Assembly: GCF_001895085.1 (NCBI RefSeq)
Contig: NZ_BDFD01000005.1
Coordinates: forward strand, 1-64,000
Direction of reading: 5' to 3'
Length of the DNA stretch: 64,000 nt
From: Mariprofundus micogutta
GTDB taxonomy: Bacteria; Pseudomonadota; Zetaproteobacteria; Mariprofundales; Mariprofundaceae
Position numbers and translations under genes: made by a program
The notes under the pieces: model-generated
What the model was told of the DNA's origin: nothing
What the model saw: the letters and a program-made list of their open reading frames with translations, nothing else
Database searches by the model: none
Shown: positions 8,658 through 16,044 of the stretch, piece after piece
Numbering within the stretch: the stretch's first letter is position 1
How the letters are laid out: each line of letters starts with the position of its first letter

Positions 8658-9679
8658 ATGGCGGCAATCTCGGTAACTGCCATAGCATAATTAAAGGATG
8701 GATTGTAGCGCATGATGACTCTGAAATTGAAATGAACCAGTGCCAGCTGTTTTCCTTTGGACGTTTCCATTTCAATGATGCTGACTTTATCGTTTTCCAG
8801 CCACGGCAGAGGGATTTTGTTGAATGTTTTCGGCATGGCCTTGCGCAGTTCTGCCAGAGTCACCCAATGATTGAGGCGGCTCTTGTCTCGTTTGCGCCAC
8901 TCTTTGTTCAATCGGGTCTGTTTCGGTAACCAGTGGGCCACAGGCCGGCCATGCTGCCAGCCATGTTTGTTGAAGTAGTTGGCAACACTGCCGATGATAT
9001 CCTTTTTGGAATTGAACACATCACGTACGCCATCACCATCTTCATCGACTGCATAATCGCGGAATGAGGTGGGAATAAACTGGATGGAACCGAATGCACC
9101 GGCGTAAGAGCCTTTGAGCTCTTTCAGGTCCAGCTTGTCCTGTCGACTGATCTGAATAATCGCGCCCAGTTGCTTGCGAAAGAATGTGGCGCGCCTTGGG
9201 AAACCTGTGGAGAGGGTATACAGCGAATCCAGGATCGGTCTTTTGCCGTGAGATTCACCGAAGCGGGTCTCAATGCCGAGGATGCCTGCAATGATGGCCT
9301 TATCCACCTGATATTTCTGCTCAGCGGCAGCGAAGATATCTGCATGTTCTGCGCGAAAGTTTTTGCCTTTATCATGCATGCTCTGTTTGATGAACAGGGG
9401 ACGGTATTTTGCATAGGGCTGTGCTTCCCACTGGGTGTTCATGCGCTTGATAATTTCAGGCTTGAAAGTGGCACTCTTCATGATGCTGTTCAGCTCTTTT
9501 GTCGAGATACCTGTCTCTTTCGCAAGCAGGCTGACAAGTTCTGCGCGACTGACCATCTGGCTGCCGTCAGGCTCTTTGGCTGCTGCCTGCAATGCCTGCG
9601 GTATGGCCAGAAACATTAGGCAGAGGCAGGTATGAATCAGTTTGGTAAAACGCTGGCTGGAGCTTTGAGTGAACATCAT
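8627..9679 (-). CDS. mltB: Membrane-bound lytic murein transglycosylase B
   Basis: A 350-residue SltB-type lytic transglycosylase (SLT_2 fold) that cleaves the MurNAc-GlcNAc bond to give 1,6-anhydro products. The catalytic glutamate is E137 in GILGIETRFG, followed by the conserved TLSTGFPRRATFF and GAFGSIQFIPTSFRDYAVD stretches. Residues 1-33 are a signal sequence (cleavage near ALQAAA). No lipobox cysteine follows a small residue, so it may be soluble and periplasmic. It is the first gene of the operon that runs to the YgjP-like gene. Confidence 0.92.
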   Translation of the reverse strand: MMFTQSSSQRFTKLIHTCLCLMFLAIPQALQAAAKEPDGSQMVSRAELVSLLAKETGISTKELNSIMKSATFKPEIIKRMNTQWEAQPYAKYRPLFIKQSMHDKGKNFRAEHADIFAAAEQKYQVDKAIIAGILGIETRFGESHGKRPILDSLYTLSTGFPRRATFFRKQLGAIIQISRQDKLDLKELKGSYAGAFGSIQFIPTSFRDYAVDEDGDGVRDVFNSKKDIIGSVANYFNKHGWQHGRPVAHWLPKQTRLNKEWRKRDKSRLNHWVTLAELRKAMPKTFNKIPLPWLENDKVSIIEMETSKGKQLALVHFNFRVIMRYNPSFNYAMAVTEIAAMWEKNKFAVD

Positions 9680-10081
9680 GAACGTATCTTAGCGGCGAAT
9701 GCTGCAGACAGGTAGTCCAAAGTAGGGGGATTAACGCGGATGATTCCCGTTAGATAGATGCATTTGATAGTACTACTCTGTAATCCGGACTGTTGTGATG
9801 CATAATCCTGTCGCGCGGTGGGGTTTGCTCATGAACTATGGTTGTTGAACCCCCGCTGGCAGGCCGAGACAAATATTCATAATCAGGAGAAGAGGGGCTG
9901 AGACGTGGTCGATTATGAATGGATATCCGAAGGGAAGGTTGTGGTTTCCGTGGCGTTTTTCCTGGTTCGTTCTTTGTGCAAACAAAGAATGAACAAACAA
10001 CCTCAATCTCAACAGCAATACAAAAAGCGCCTTTAGTTCTTGTTTACCAGGACTGTTTTCCTGATATCAACGATGAATTTG
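9680..10081. other. 402-bp gene-free region between mltB and the lipoprotein gene
   Basis: No convincing gene. Short open frames here (for example 9836-10018 on the minus strand) lack ribosome binding sites and coding character. The stretch must hold the mltB promoter, though I see no strong consensus. Its main content is three stem-loops between 9820 and 9994, listed separately. Confidence 0.6.
9811..9994 (+). ncRNA. Candidate structured RNA with three stem-loops
   Basis: Three inverted repeats lie in a row. Stem 1 pairs GGGGTT (9820-9825) with AACCCC (9848-9853). Stem 2 pairs ATTCATAATC (9875-9884) with GATTATGAAT (9911-9920). Stem 3 pairs 13 bases at 9965-9977 with 9982-9994 around a GCAA tetraloop. 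In the plus-strand RNA, stem 3 contains a G-U pair (9969/9990) and stem 2 extends by a U-G pair (9874/9921); the minus strand would have A-C mismatches there, which favours a plus-strand transcript. No U-tract follows stem 3, so it is not an ordinary terminator. I do not recognise the family; it does not match the 6S RNA pattern I know. Confidence 0.3.
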
Positions 10082-10651
10082 CTATTCCAGCGCATCCTCA
10101 TTGGTGGCATATCCGAAGAAGTAAGCTTTATCGGCCAGTTTCTCTGCAAGCTTCGAGCGGCGGCGTGTATCTTCCTGAAGCAGCCTGGCAATTTCCGGTG
10201 TCAGCAGAACCGGTTGCCAGCGATTGCTTGCAACGCTGTGCACTGTTGTAGCATCAGCTGCTCTGACCCACAGCCATGCAGCTGGAGATTCTGTCTGCTC
10301 TGCAGTATCGGGGCCAGGTAGATGGATAATGTACTCATTACTGTTGCGTGCCTGCAGTTGCGGGTGCTGATGGGTATCAATGTAGTGATCGGTGATGTTG
10401 GTTATTTGTTCATAATCGGAAACCTTGAACACTTCGAGCTGCCAGTAACGATGATCCGGATCGGGCAGTTGCTGCTTTAACAGGCGGATATCTGAACCCT
10501 TAGCTCCGACTGATGTGAAATCAGCCAGGGGTACAAAATATAAAGCATGTTGTGGTTTGCCGGGTTCGGCCTCTGTGATTTTTGTATCATTCGAGCAGGC
10601 AGCCATACACAGCATGGCCAGAACCATGAGAAGGGGAGGTAACAGTTTCAC
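10082..10651 (-). CDS. Predicted lipoprotein of unknown function
   Basis: A 189-residue protein with a lipoprotein signal peptide ending MAAC (cysteine at 19). The mature part is hydrophilic with no motif I recognise; the C-terminal 40 residues (LLTPEIARLLQEDTRRRSKL onward) are probably helical. It lies 27 bases downstream of pcm on the same strand and may be co-transcribed with it. An outer-membrane or periplasmic location is inferred only from the lipobox. Confidence 0.65.
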   Translation of the reverse strand: MKLLPPLLMVLAMLCMAACSNDTKITEAEPGKPQHALYFVPLADFTSVGAKGSDIRLLKQQLPDPDHRYWQLEVFKVSDYEQITNITDHYIDTHQHPQLQARNSNEYIIHLPGPDTAEQTESPAAWLWVRAADATTVHSVASNRWQPVLLTPEIARLLQEDTRRRSKLAEKLADKAYFFGYATNEDALE

Positions 10652-10678
10652 TCAGCTTTTGAAGAGGCCAGGGGGAGC

Positions 10679-11356
10679 CTAGAAGACGAATTCGCGTTTC
10701 TCGGCAATGCCTTCCATATCCTGCAGTAGTGTTTCGAAAAGTGATGTTTCCTGCCAGATCTGACCGATTTTACGACGCAGAACCATTGATACGACAGGGT
10801 TGGAGCCGATAAAGGCGATCATCTGCCCGCCGTCCCTGAGCAGCTTCTCGATATGCGCAGGCACCTCTTTGGTCGCTGCAGAAAGTACAATTACATCGAA
10901 ACTTTTATTCAGATCTTCAATCTGTGCCATGGCTTCGGCATCCATTGCATTGACCTGAATCACTTTGGCGTTACTGACGCCGTGGTTGCTGATGTTTTCA
11001 CTGGCAGAGTTCGCCAGATCAGCATGGATTTCACAGCTGACAACATCAGCCGATTGCATGGCGAGCATGGTGGTTAAAAAGCCGGTACCTGTACCGATTT
11101 CGAGCACAGACTCGCTGCCATCAAGCATCAGATTCTGCAGGATCAGGGCTTCCTGAAGCGGACTGAGCATTTCCTGATTGCAGGGCAGGGGTACTTTACC
11201 TTCCATATAGGCCAGACTCTTTACATGCTCAGGTAAAAAGTTTTCACGCGGCATGGATTCAATCAGATCGAGAACTACAGGATCAAGTACTTTACAGCAT
11301 CGAATCTGGTATTCGACCATGTTTCGACGTGCAAATGCAAAATCAGTGGCTGTCAT
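10679..11356 (-). CDS. pcm: Protein-L-isoaspartate O-methyltransferase
   Basis: A 225-residue SAM-dependent repair enzyme that methylates isoaspartyl residues of aged proteins. It opens ARRNMVEYQIR and has PRENFLPEH, both typical of Pcm. The SAM loop is VLEIGTGTGFLT. The usual pre-motif region PQEALILQ is preserved as SPLQEALILQNL. The start is supported by GGGGAG a few bases upstream of the ATG at 11356. In many Proteobacteria pcm precedes tolC or surE; here a lipoprotein gene follows. Confidence 0.85.
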   Translation of the reverse strand: MTATDFAFARRNMVEYQIRCCKVLDPVVLDLIESMPRENFLPEHVKSLAYMEGKVPLPCNQEMLSPLQEALILQNLMLDGSESVLEIGTGTGFLTTMLAMQSADVVSCEIHADLANSASENISNHGVSNAKVIQVNAMDAEAMAQIEDLNKSFDVIVLSAATKEVPAHIEKLLRDGGQMIAFIGSNPVVSMVLRRKIGQIWQETSLFETLLQDMEGIAEKREFVF

Positions 11357-11496
11357 AGAAAAGCTCCCCTCGCTTCCTTAAAAATGAATGCTCTGAGAAT
11401 CGCGATACGCCGATGTTCAGAGCTGCATGATTACAAGGCCCAGCAATATGCAGCAGATGGTAAAAAATGGCAAGAGCCGGGCTGATGAATTGCGCC

Positions 11497-12408
11497 TCAG
11501 TTCAGCTTGAAGTGAAAGTTGCGCAGGATTTTTTTACCGCCGCCCAGCGTGCCTGTATCAGCCACGATTTTGCCATCAACTTTGACACGCAAGGAGAGAG
11601 CATTACCGCAGTTGATCCAGAGCGATTCACCAGCCTGCCTGATCGTGGAGTACTGGCCCTGTTGCAGCAGTACCTCTTTAAGCAATTTACCTTTCGCCGT
11701 GTCACTTTCATTGGCTGCATAGACCTGCATCCAGACAGCACCGGTTGCAGCCTCAAATCTGTACAGATGTACGGCTGCGGCTTGTTTTTTCTTCGCTTTG
11801 GCCGGTTTCACCTGCTCTTCGCTCAGGTCGACAACCACCTTGTGTGGCGCGGGTTCGACAGTCGCCGGTTTTTCTTCTGCAAAGGATTCATCCAGCCTGC
11901 TTGATGCCGGTTCGCTTGCTGGAGCAGCAGGTTCGCTGAATACATTCGATTCAGGTGTGACGGCGGTAATGATTTCATGCTCATCATCACCACTGTTCAT
12001 GATATTGAATATGACAAACAGCAGAACAAAAGCGATGCCGGAAAGCCAGGCCCATTTCCTCGAAGGTGCAACAGGCGGATCGGGAAAGGTGAGTGGTTTG
12101 GTGAGCCGGTATTGTGCATCACTGAGTTGTTCAAGTTCTTTGCTGATGTCGAGGTTCAGATGTTTGGCGTACTGACGCAGGAAACCGAGTGCGTAGACCT
12201 GATCGGGCAACTGTTCCCAGCGACCGTCTTCCAGAGCCTGCAGGTGTGATTTCTGCAGTTTGAGTGTTCTGACAGCCTGCTCCAGCTTTTCACCCCGGGA
12301 TTCCCTGGCTGTTATCAGTTTGCTGCCAATCTGATCCAGCAGTTCCTGATGCGATGCGGGGGCTTCCTGCGCAGAGATTTCGATTTCTTCCTGAGTCTTA
12401 TCTTGCAT
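11497..12408 (-). CDS. rodZ: RodZ-like cytoskeletal/cell-shape protein
   Basis: A 303-residue protein with an N-terminal Xre-type helix-turn-helix domain (IGSKLITARESRGEKLEQA, then YALGFLRQYAKHL), one transmembrane segment (about 121-138, WAWLSGIAFVLLFVIFNIM), a Pro/Ala/Glu-rich periplasmic linker and a C-terminal DUF4115 beta domain (VWMQVYAANES, ending RNFHFKLN). This is the RodZ layout that links MreB to the elongation machinery. The ATG at 12408, two bases past the upstream stop, is preferred over one 12 codons earlier. It is coupled to the PilW-like gene, as in many Proteobacteria. Confidence 0.88.
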   Translation of the reverse strand: MQDKTQEEIEISAQEAPASHQELLDQIGSKLITARESRGEKLEQAVRTLKLQKSHLQALEDGRWEQLPDQVYALGFLRQYAKHLNLDISKELEQLSDAQYRLTKPLTFPDPPVAPSRKWAWLSGIAFVLLFVIFNIMNSGDDEHEIITAVTPESNVFSEPAAPASEPASSRLDESFAEEKPATVEPAPHKVVVDLSEEQVKPAKAKKKQAAAVHLYRFEAATGAVWMQVYAANESDTAKGKLLKEVLLQQGQYSTIRQAGESLWINCGNALSLRVKVDGKIVADTGTLGGGKKILRNFHFKLN

Positions 12409-12410
12409 AA

Positions 12411-13187
12411 TTATTCCAGCTGTCCGATTTGATCCAGCGCCCATGCCTTATCCATGGCAGAGTTGCTGTTGTTTCTGAAGTTTTGCAGGACTTGACGCGC
12501 TTCAGACTGTTTATTCTGCTTCATCAGCACTGCAAGTAGTCCCTCTAGAATGTGTCTGTTATCTGGATATTTGTGCACTAGACCATGATATAGTGCTGCG
12601 GACTCATTAAGCCTGCCTTGCAGAGAATAGGCGTAAGCCAATTTGTCTTTAGGCATGTCATTGTTCGGATTGAAAATCTGTGCCTGGCGATATGAGAGGT
12701 TGGCATCCATATATTTTTTCTGACCCAGCAGGGCATCCCCCAGAATGATAAACGCCTTGTCTTGATTCGGATAGCGGGGGTCATCCAGTGACTTCCGCGC
12801 CATATCTTCCGCTTCTTCAAAACGCTGCATTCTGTTCAATAGATTGGCGTAGTTGTTCTGTGTGGCAGCTCCGGCACCGTGGCGCAGGGCTTTTTTATAA
12901 AACTGTTCGGATTTATCCATATTGCCGCGCAACAGCCATGCATAGGCCAGTGCATCGAGAACCTGCGGTTGATTCGGGTTCAGGGCATCTGATTGCATCA
13001 ACTCGTCAAAGGCTTTGGGCAGCATGCCTTCCTTACCCAGTGCATCTTGACCCAGCTGATAGTGAATGTCCGCAAGCTTTTTCTTATCAACCTCATGTTT
13101 AACTTGATTCGATGCACAGGCAGAAAGTGTGCAGATCAGGGCTAGCGCCATAAGCGGCTGAAACAGTTGTCTGATATTCAGTTTCAC
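12411..13187 (-). CDS. PilW/PilF-like TPR lipoprotein
   Basis: A 258-residue protein with a lipobox (LSAC, C24) and about five to six tetratricopeptide repeats (for example MDKSEQFYKKALRHG and AATQNNYANLLNRMQRFEEAE). The order rlmN-like gene, then this gene, then rodZ matches the location of pilF/pilW, the pilotin that helps the type IV pilus secretin PilQ assemble. No other pilus gene is in the window, so the pilus role is inferred from homology and synteny. Its ATG overlaps the mtnP stop by four bases. Confidence 0.8.
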   Translation of the reverse strand: MKLNIRQLFQPLMALALICTLSACASNQVKHEVDKKKLADIHYQLGQDALGKEGMLPKAFDELMQSDALNPNQPQVLDALAYAWLLRGNMDKSEQFYKKALRHGAGAATQNNYANLLNRMQRFEEAEDMARKSLDDPRYPNQDKAFIILGDALLGQKKYMDANLSYRQAQIFNPNNDMPKDKLAYAYSLQGRLNESAALYHGLVHKYPDNRHILEGLLAVLMKQNKQSEARQVLQNFRNNSNSAMDKAWALDQIGQLE

Positions 13188-14047
13188 AGAAAAGACTCCA
13201 CCAGTGCATGGATAGGGAGGATAGCCTGATCATCCTGTGCTTTGAGGTCGGCAAAAATGCCGCTTCGCAGTACATCGTTACAGTTGCAGGTACAGGATTG
13301 ATGATCGGCGTGGGTGGTGAAAAAGGTCTGCAGCATCTTGTGTGCTTTGGCGACATTCGCATGCATGACCGCCACAATGGAATCGACACTGACATCATCT
13401 TCATCCTCATGCCAGCAGTCGTAATCGGTGCACATGGCCACTGTGGAGTAGCAGATCTCCGCTTCCCGGGCCAGTTTGGCTTCCGGCATATTGGTCATGC
13501 CGATCACATCCATACCCCAGCTGCGATACAGGTTGGATTCGGCACGTGACGAGAATTGCGGCCCCTGCATGACGATATAGTTGCCACCATTATGCGTATC
13601 AATGTCTGCATCATGACAGGCCGCGAGCAGGGAGCTGCGCAGGCAGGGGCAGACCGGATCGGCTACCGAGACATGGGCAACAACCGGTCCGTCGAAAAAG
13701 GTGCTTTCGCGACCGCGGGTATGATCAACAAACTGATCGACAAGCACGAAGTCACCCGGACGGATATCTTCACGCAGTGAACCCACGGCTGAGACTGAAA
13801 TGATACGGTTCACAGCGGCCAGCTTCATGGCATAGATATTGGCCCTGTAATTGATTTTGTGCGGCGGGATAGCGTGGCTGCTGCCATGGCGCGGCAGAAA
13901 TACCACTTCATGATCACCGATGCGCGTAAGCAGTAGTTCGTCGGAGGGCTTGCCCCAGGGGGTATCGATATCGAGTTTGTCGATGACTTCGATGCCGGGG
14001 ATTTCATACAGGCCGCTGCCGCCGATAATTCCTGTCCGTCCCTGCAT
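13184..14047 (-). CDS. mtnP: S-methyl-5'-thioadenosine phosphorylase (MTAP/PNP family)
   Basis: A 287-residue purine nucleoside phosphorylase that splits methylthioadenosine (a by-product of polyamine synthesis) into adenine and methylthioribose-1-phosphate. Motifs: GIIGGSGLYEIPG at the start, FLPRHGSSHAIPPHKINYRAN, and FVDHTRGRESTFFDG. A second half reads QGPQFSSRAESNLYR and IGMTNMPEAKLAREAEICY. The C-terminus holds a CTCNC cysteine cluster. It could act on hypoxanthine-type substrates instead. It sits between rlmN and the PilW-like gene. Confidence 0.9.
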   Translation of the reverse strand: MQGRTGIIGGSGLYEIPGIEVIDKLDIDTPWGKPSDELLLTRIGDHEVVFLPRHGSSHAIPPHKINYRANIYAMKLAAVNRIISVSAVGSLREDIRPGDFVLVDQFVDHTRGRESTFFDGPVVAHVSVADPVCPCLRSSLLAACHDADIDTHNGGNYIVMQGPQFSSRAESNLYRSWGMDVIGMTNMPEAKLAREAEICYSTVAMCTDYDCWHEDEDDVSVDSIVAVMHANVAKAHKMLQTFFTTHADHQSCTCNCNDVLRSGIFADLKAQDDQAILPIHALVESFL

Positions 14048-14052
14048 GATGC

Positions 14053-15174
14053 TTACCCCTGTAGTTTGGTATCTGCCTTCAATTGGCCGCAGGCAGCCAT
14101 AATATCCTGCCCGCGTGAACGCCTCACCGTGGCACGAATACCTTTAGAAATCAAGTGTTGCGCGAATTCTCTCATGTTTTCCTTTGATGTGCCCTGATAC
14201 GGACTACCCGGATAAGGGTTAAACTGAATCAGATTGACCCGTTCGCGCTCCGGATTCACAAAAGCAATCAATGCCTGCAGGTCTTCAGCTCTGTCGTTGA
14301 CAGCATCGAGCAGTACATATTCCAGGGTGATATGACGCTGTTTACGCAGTGGATACCTGTTCAGGCAGTCACGCAGTTCTGCCAGCGGATATTTACGGTT
14401 GATCGGCACCAGTACATCGCGCTGCTCATCGATGGCGGAATGCAGGGATATGGCCAGATTCACCGGCTGCACTTCACCGAGCCGGTTGATCTGCGGTACA
14501 AGGCCGGAAGTGGAGAGGGTGATGCGGCGGCGAGAGATATTCAGACCATCCTCATGCATAAACAGTGCAATGCTTTTGTGCACCGAATCTTCATTGGCCA
14601 GAGGTTCACCCATGCCCATGTAAACGATATGTGTGACATCAGAAAACATCTCCAGCGCTTCGGACAAGGGATCACTGCGCAGATCGGCCTTGATGGCAAG
14701 AATCTGGGCGACAATTTCACCAGCACTGAGATTAGCCTCAAAGGCCTGGGTGCCGGTATGGCAGAACGGGCAGTCGAGCACACAACCAACCTGAGATGAG
14801 ATGCAGACTGTGCCGCGTTTTTCTTCCGGAATGAATACGGCTTCAACCATTTTGCCGGCAAAACGACCGCGTTTGAGGGCGAATACATATTTGCGTGTTC
14901 CGTCGCTGGAACATTCGCGCCGCATCAACTTGAGCGGATCGCATAAGAGTTCTGTATTGAGTTTGTCACGCAGATCGGCAGAGATGTTTTTCATCTCATC
15001 CGGATTGAGTACGCCTTTATTGCGCCAGTCGAACACCTGTTTGGCACGGAACTTCGGCTGTTTCCACTGCAGCATCAAAGCCTGCAGGTCGGAGAGATCC
15101 ATTTCCGGCAACTGGATTTTGTCAGATGAGTCAGCAGGGGAGGTAGATGCAGTATTCGTAGGCATGCGCGACAT
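14053..15174 (-). CDS. rlmN: 23S rRNA/tRNA adenine-C2 methyltransferase RlmN
   Basis: A 373-residue radical SAM enzyme that methylates A2503 of 23S rRNA and A37 of some tRNAs. The 4Fe-4S cluster cysteines are C131, C135 and C138 in CVLDCPFC. Other family hallmarks are YVFALKRGRF, GMGEPLANED, and the C-terminal catalytic cysteine in DIMAACGQLK. The N-terminal 25 residues are Thr/Ser-rich and extra. It heads the operon rlmN-mtnP-pilW-rodZ, and the upstream gap to the divergent DinB gene holds a strong hairpin. Confidence 0.95.
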   Translation of the reverse strand: MSRMPTNTASTSPADSSDKIQLPEMDLSDLQALMLQWKQPKFRAKQVFDWRNKGVLNPDEMKNISADLRDKLNTELLCDPLKLMRRECSSDGTRKYVFALKRGRFAGKMVEAVFIPEEKRGTVCISSQVGCVLDCPFCHTGTQAFEANLSAGEIVAQILAIKADLRSDPLSEALEMFSDVTHIVYMGMGEPLANEDSVHKSIALFMHEDGLNISRRRITLSTSGLVPQINRLGEVQPVNLAISLHSAIDEQRDVLVPINRKYPLAELRDCLNRYPLRKQRHITLEYVLLDAVNDRAEDLQALIAFVNPERERVNLIQFNPYPGSPYQGTSKENMREFAQHLISKGIRATVRRSRGQDIMAACGQLKADTKLQG

Positions 15175-15243
15175 TGTGACAGAGCAGGGGAGTCAGGGGT
15201 AGGTATAAAGGTTTAATTACGATTGCCACGCGAAGCGGGTGAT

Positions 15244-15267
15244 CGTGTCCCCCATTTGGGGGACATG
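15244..15267. promoter_or_regulatory. Perfect 10-bp hairpin between rlmN and the DinB-like gene
   Basis: CGTGTCCCCC (15244-15253) pairs with GGGGGACATG (15258-15267) around ATTT, counting one G-T pair. No T-run follows on either strand, so it is not a standard terminator. It lies in the divergent promoter region and could be an operator or leader structure; no known regulator consensus is recognised. Confidence 0.35.
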
Positions 15268-15298
15268 TGCTTTCTGAGGAGTCTGCTATAGTTCCAAC

Positions 15299-15841
15299 GT
15301 GGTAGCGGGAATGACCGAATATTTACAACGCATGGCGGTGTATAACCGCTGGATGAATGACAAGCTGTTTGCCAAGGCAAGCGAGCTGTCTGATGAAGCG
15401 CTCTGCGAGGACCGCGGGGCCTTCTTCTCTTCAATCTCAGGTACGCTCAACCATATCATGGTTGCCGACCTGTTCTGGTTAAGTCGCTTTGCCTTCAATA
15501 AACATTGCCGCGAAGCACTTCTTTCGCTGGCCGATTTCCCCAGGCCTGAATCGTTGCGTGATATCCTGTTTGAAGATTTCAACGAGTTAACCGCTGCCCG
15601 CGCCAAACTCGATGCCCTGATTATCGACTTCTGCCAGACATGGACCGAAAATCTGCTGGCGCAACCGATTCGTTACCGCAACACGGCAGGCGAAAAACAG
15701 GAACGACAACTTGGCCCGCTGTTGCAGCATTTTTTCAATCATCAGACTCACCACAGGGGACAGGTCACGACTCTGCTCTTCCAAGCCGGTATTGATCCCG
15801 GCCCAACTGATTTGCTGGTTATGATGATGGAAGATAAATGA
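15299..15841 (+). CDS. DinB-family putative metal-dependent hydrolase
   Basis: A 180-residue four-helix-bundle protein of the DinB/YfiT superfamily. The three conserved histidines that bind a divalent metal fit GTLNHIMVAD and FFNHQTHHRGQV. Members include thiol-dependent transferases using glutathione, mycothiol or bacillithiol, but the substrate here is unknown. The start is uncertain: GTG at 15299 or ATG at 15311; neither has an ideally placed ribosome binding site. It is divergent from rlmN and upstream of the AT-rich islet. Confidence 0.82.
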   Translation: MVAGMTEYLQRMAVYNRWMNDKLFAKASELSDEALCEDRGAFFSSISGTLNHIMVADLFWLSRFAFNKHCREALLSLADFPRPESLRDILFEDFNELTAARAKLDALIIDFCQTWTENLLAQPIRYRNTAGEKQERQLGPLLQHFFNHQTHHRGQVTTLLFQAGIDPGPTDLLVMMMEDK

Positions 15842-15870
15842 ACATGATATTGCCAAAGTTGATGGGTTTA

Positions 15871-15906
15871 CTCCTCTCCAGGTTCGAGTCCTGTATGGGG
15901 AGCCGG
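15871..15906 (+). other. tRNA 3'-end-like fragment, left flank of islet
   Basis: CAGG-TTCGAGT-CCTG at 15879-15893 has the T-arm form of a tRNA, with a seven-base TTCGAGT loop closed by G-C, and is followed by an acceptor-like TGGGGAGCC. No D-arm, anticodon arm or 5' acceptor half is seen upstream, so it is not a functional tRNA. A related fragment in opposite orientation lies at 18207-18249, on the other side of the defence-like gene, suggesting that this islet entered at or near a tRNA gene. Confidence 0.45.
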
Positions 15907-15972
15907 TTCAGGACAGAATCAGGCACTGATTGGCCCCAAGCCCACATAAATGCAAATCATCAGCTTTAAGCT

Positions 15973-15978
15973 TATAAT
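15973..15978 (+). promoter_or_regulatory. Candidate -10 box (TATAAT) for the ATPase-TOPRIM gene
   Basis: A perfect TATAAT lies 72 bases upstream of the preferred start at 16045. The -35 region about 17 bases before it (around 15950-15955, ATGCAA) is weak. The leader between them carries the C7/G6 hairpin. Confidence 0.4.
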
Positions 15979-16013
15979 GAAAACTACGGGAAAGGGTGTG
16001 TATGTATTTGTAG

Positions 16014-16039
16014 CCCCCCCGTGTTACTGAAATGGGGGG
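16014..16039 (+). promoter_or_regulatory. Hairpin able to mask the ribosome binding site
   Basis: CCCCCCC (16014-16020) can pair with GGGGGG (16034-16039) across a 13-base loop. The G-run is the core of the only ribosome binding site (GGGGGGAG) for the TTG start at 16045, so folding would hide it. The two homopolymer runs are also slippage-prone. The effect on translation is inferred. Confidence 0.4.
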
Positions 16040-16044
16040 AGACC

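Noticed and set aside
9836-10018. A 60-codon minus-strand frame in the intergenic region before mltB
   Set aside because: It lacks a ribosome binding site and coding character, and it lies across the stem-loops.
15871-15906. A complete tRNA gene
   Set aside because: Only a T-arm-like hairpin and an acceptor-like 3' part are present; no anticodon arm or D-arm can be built upstream.
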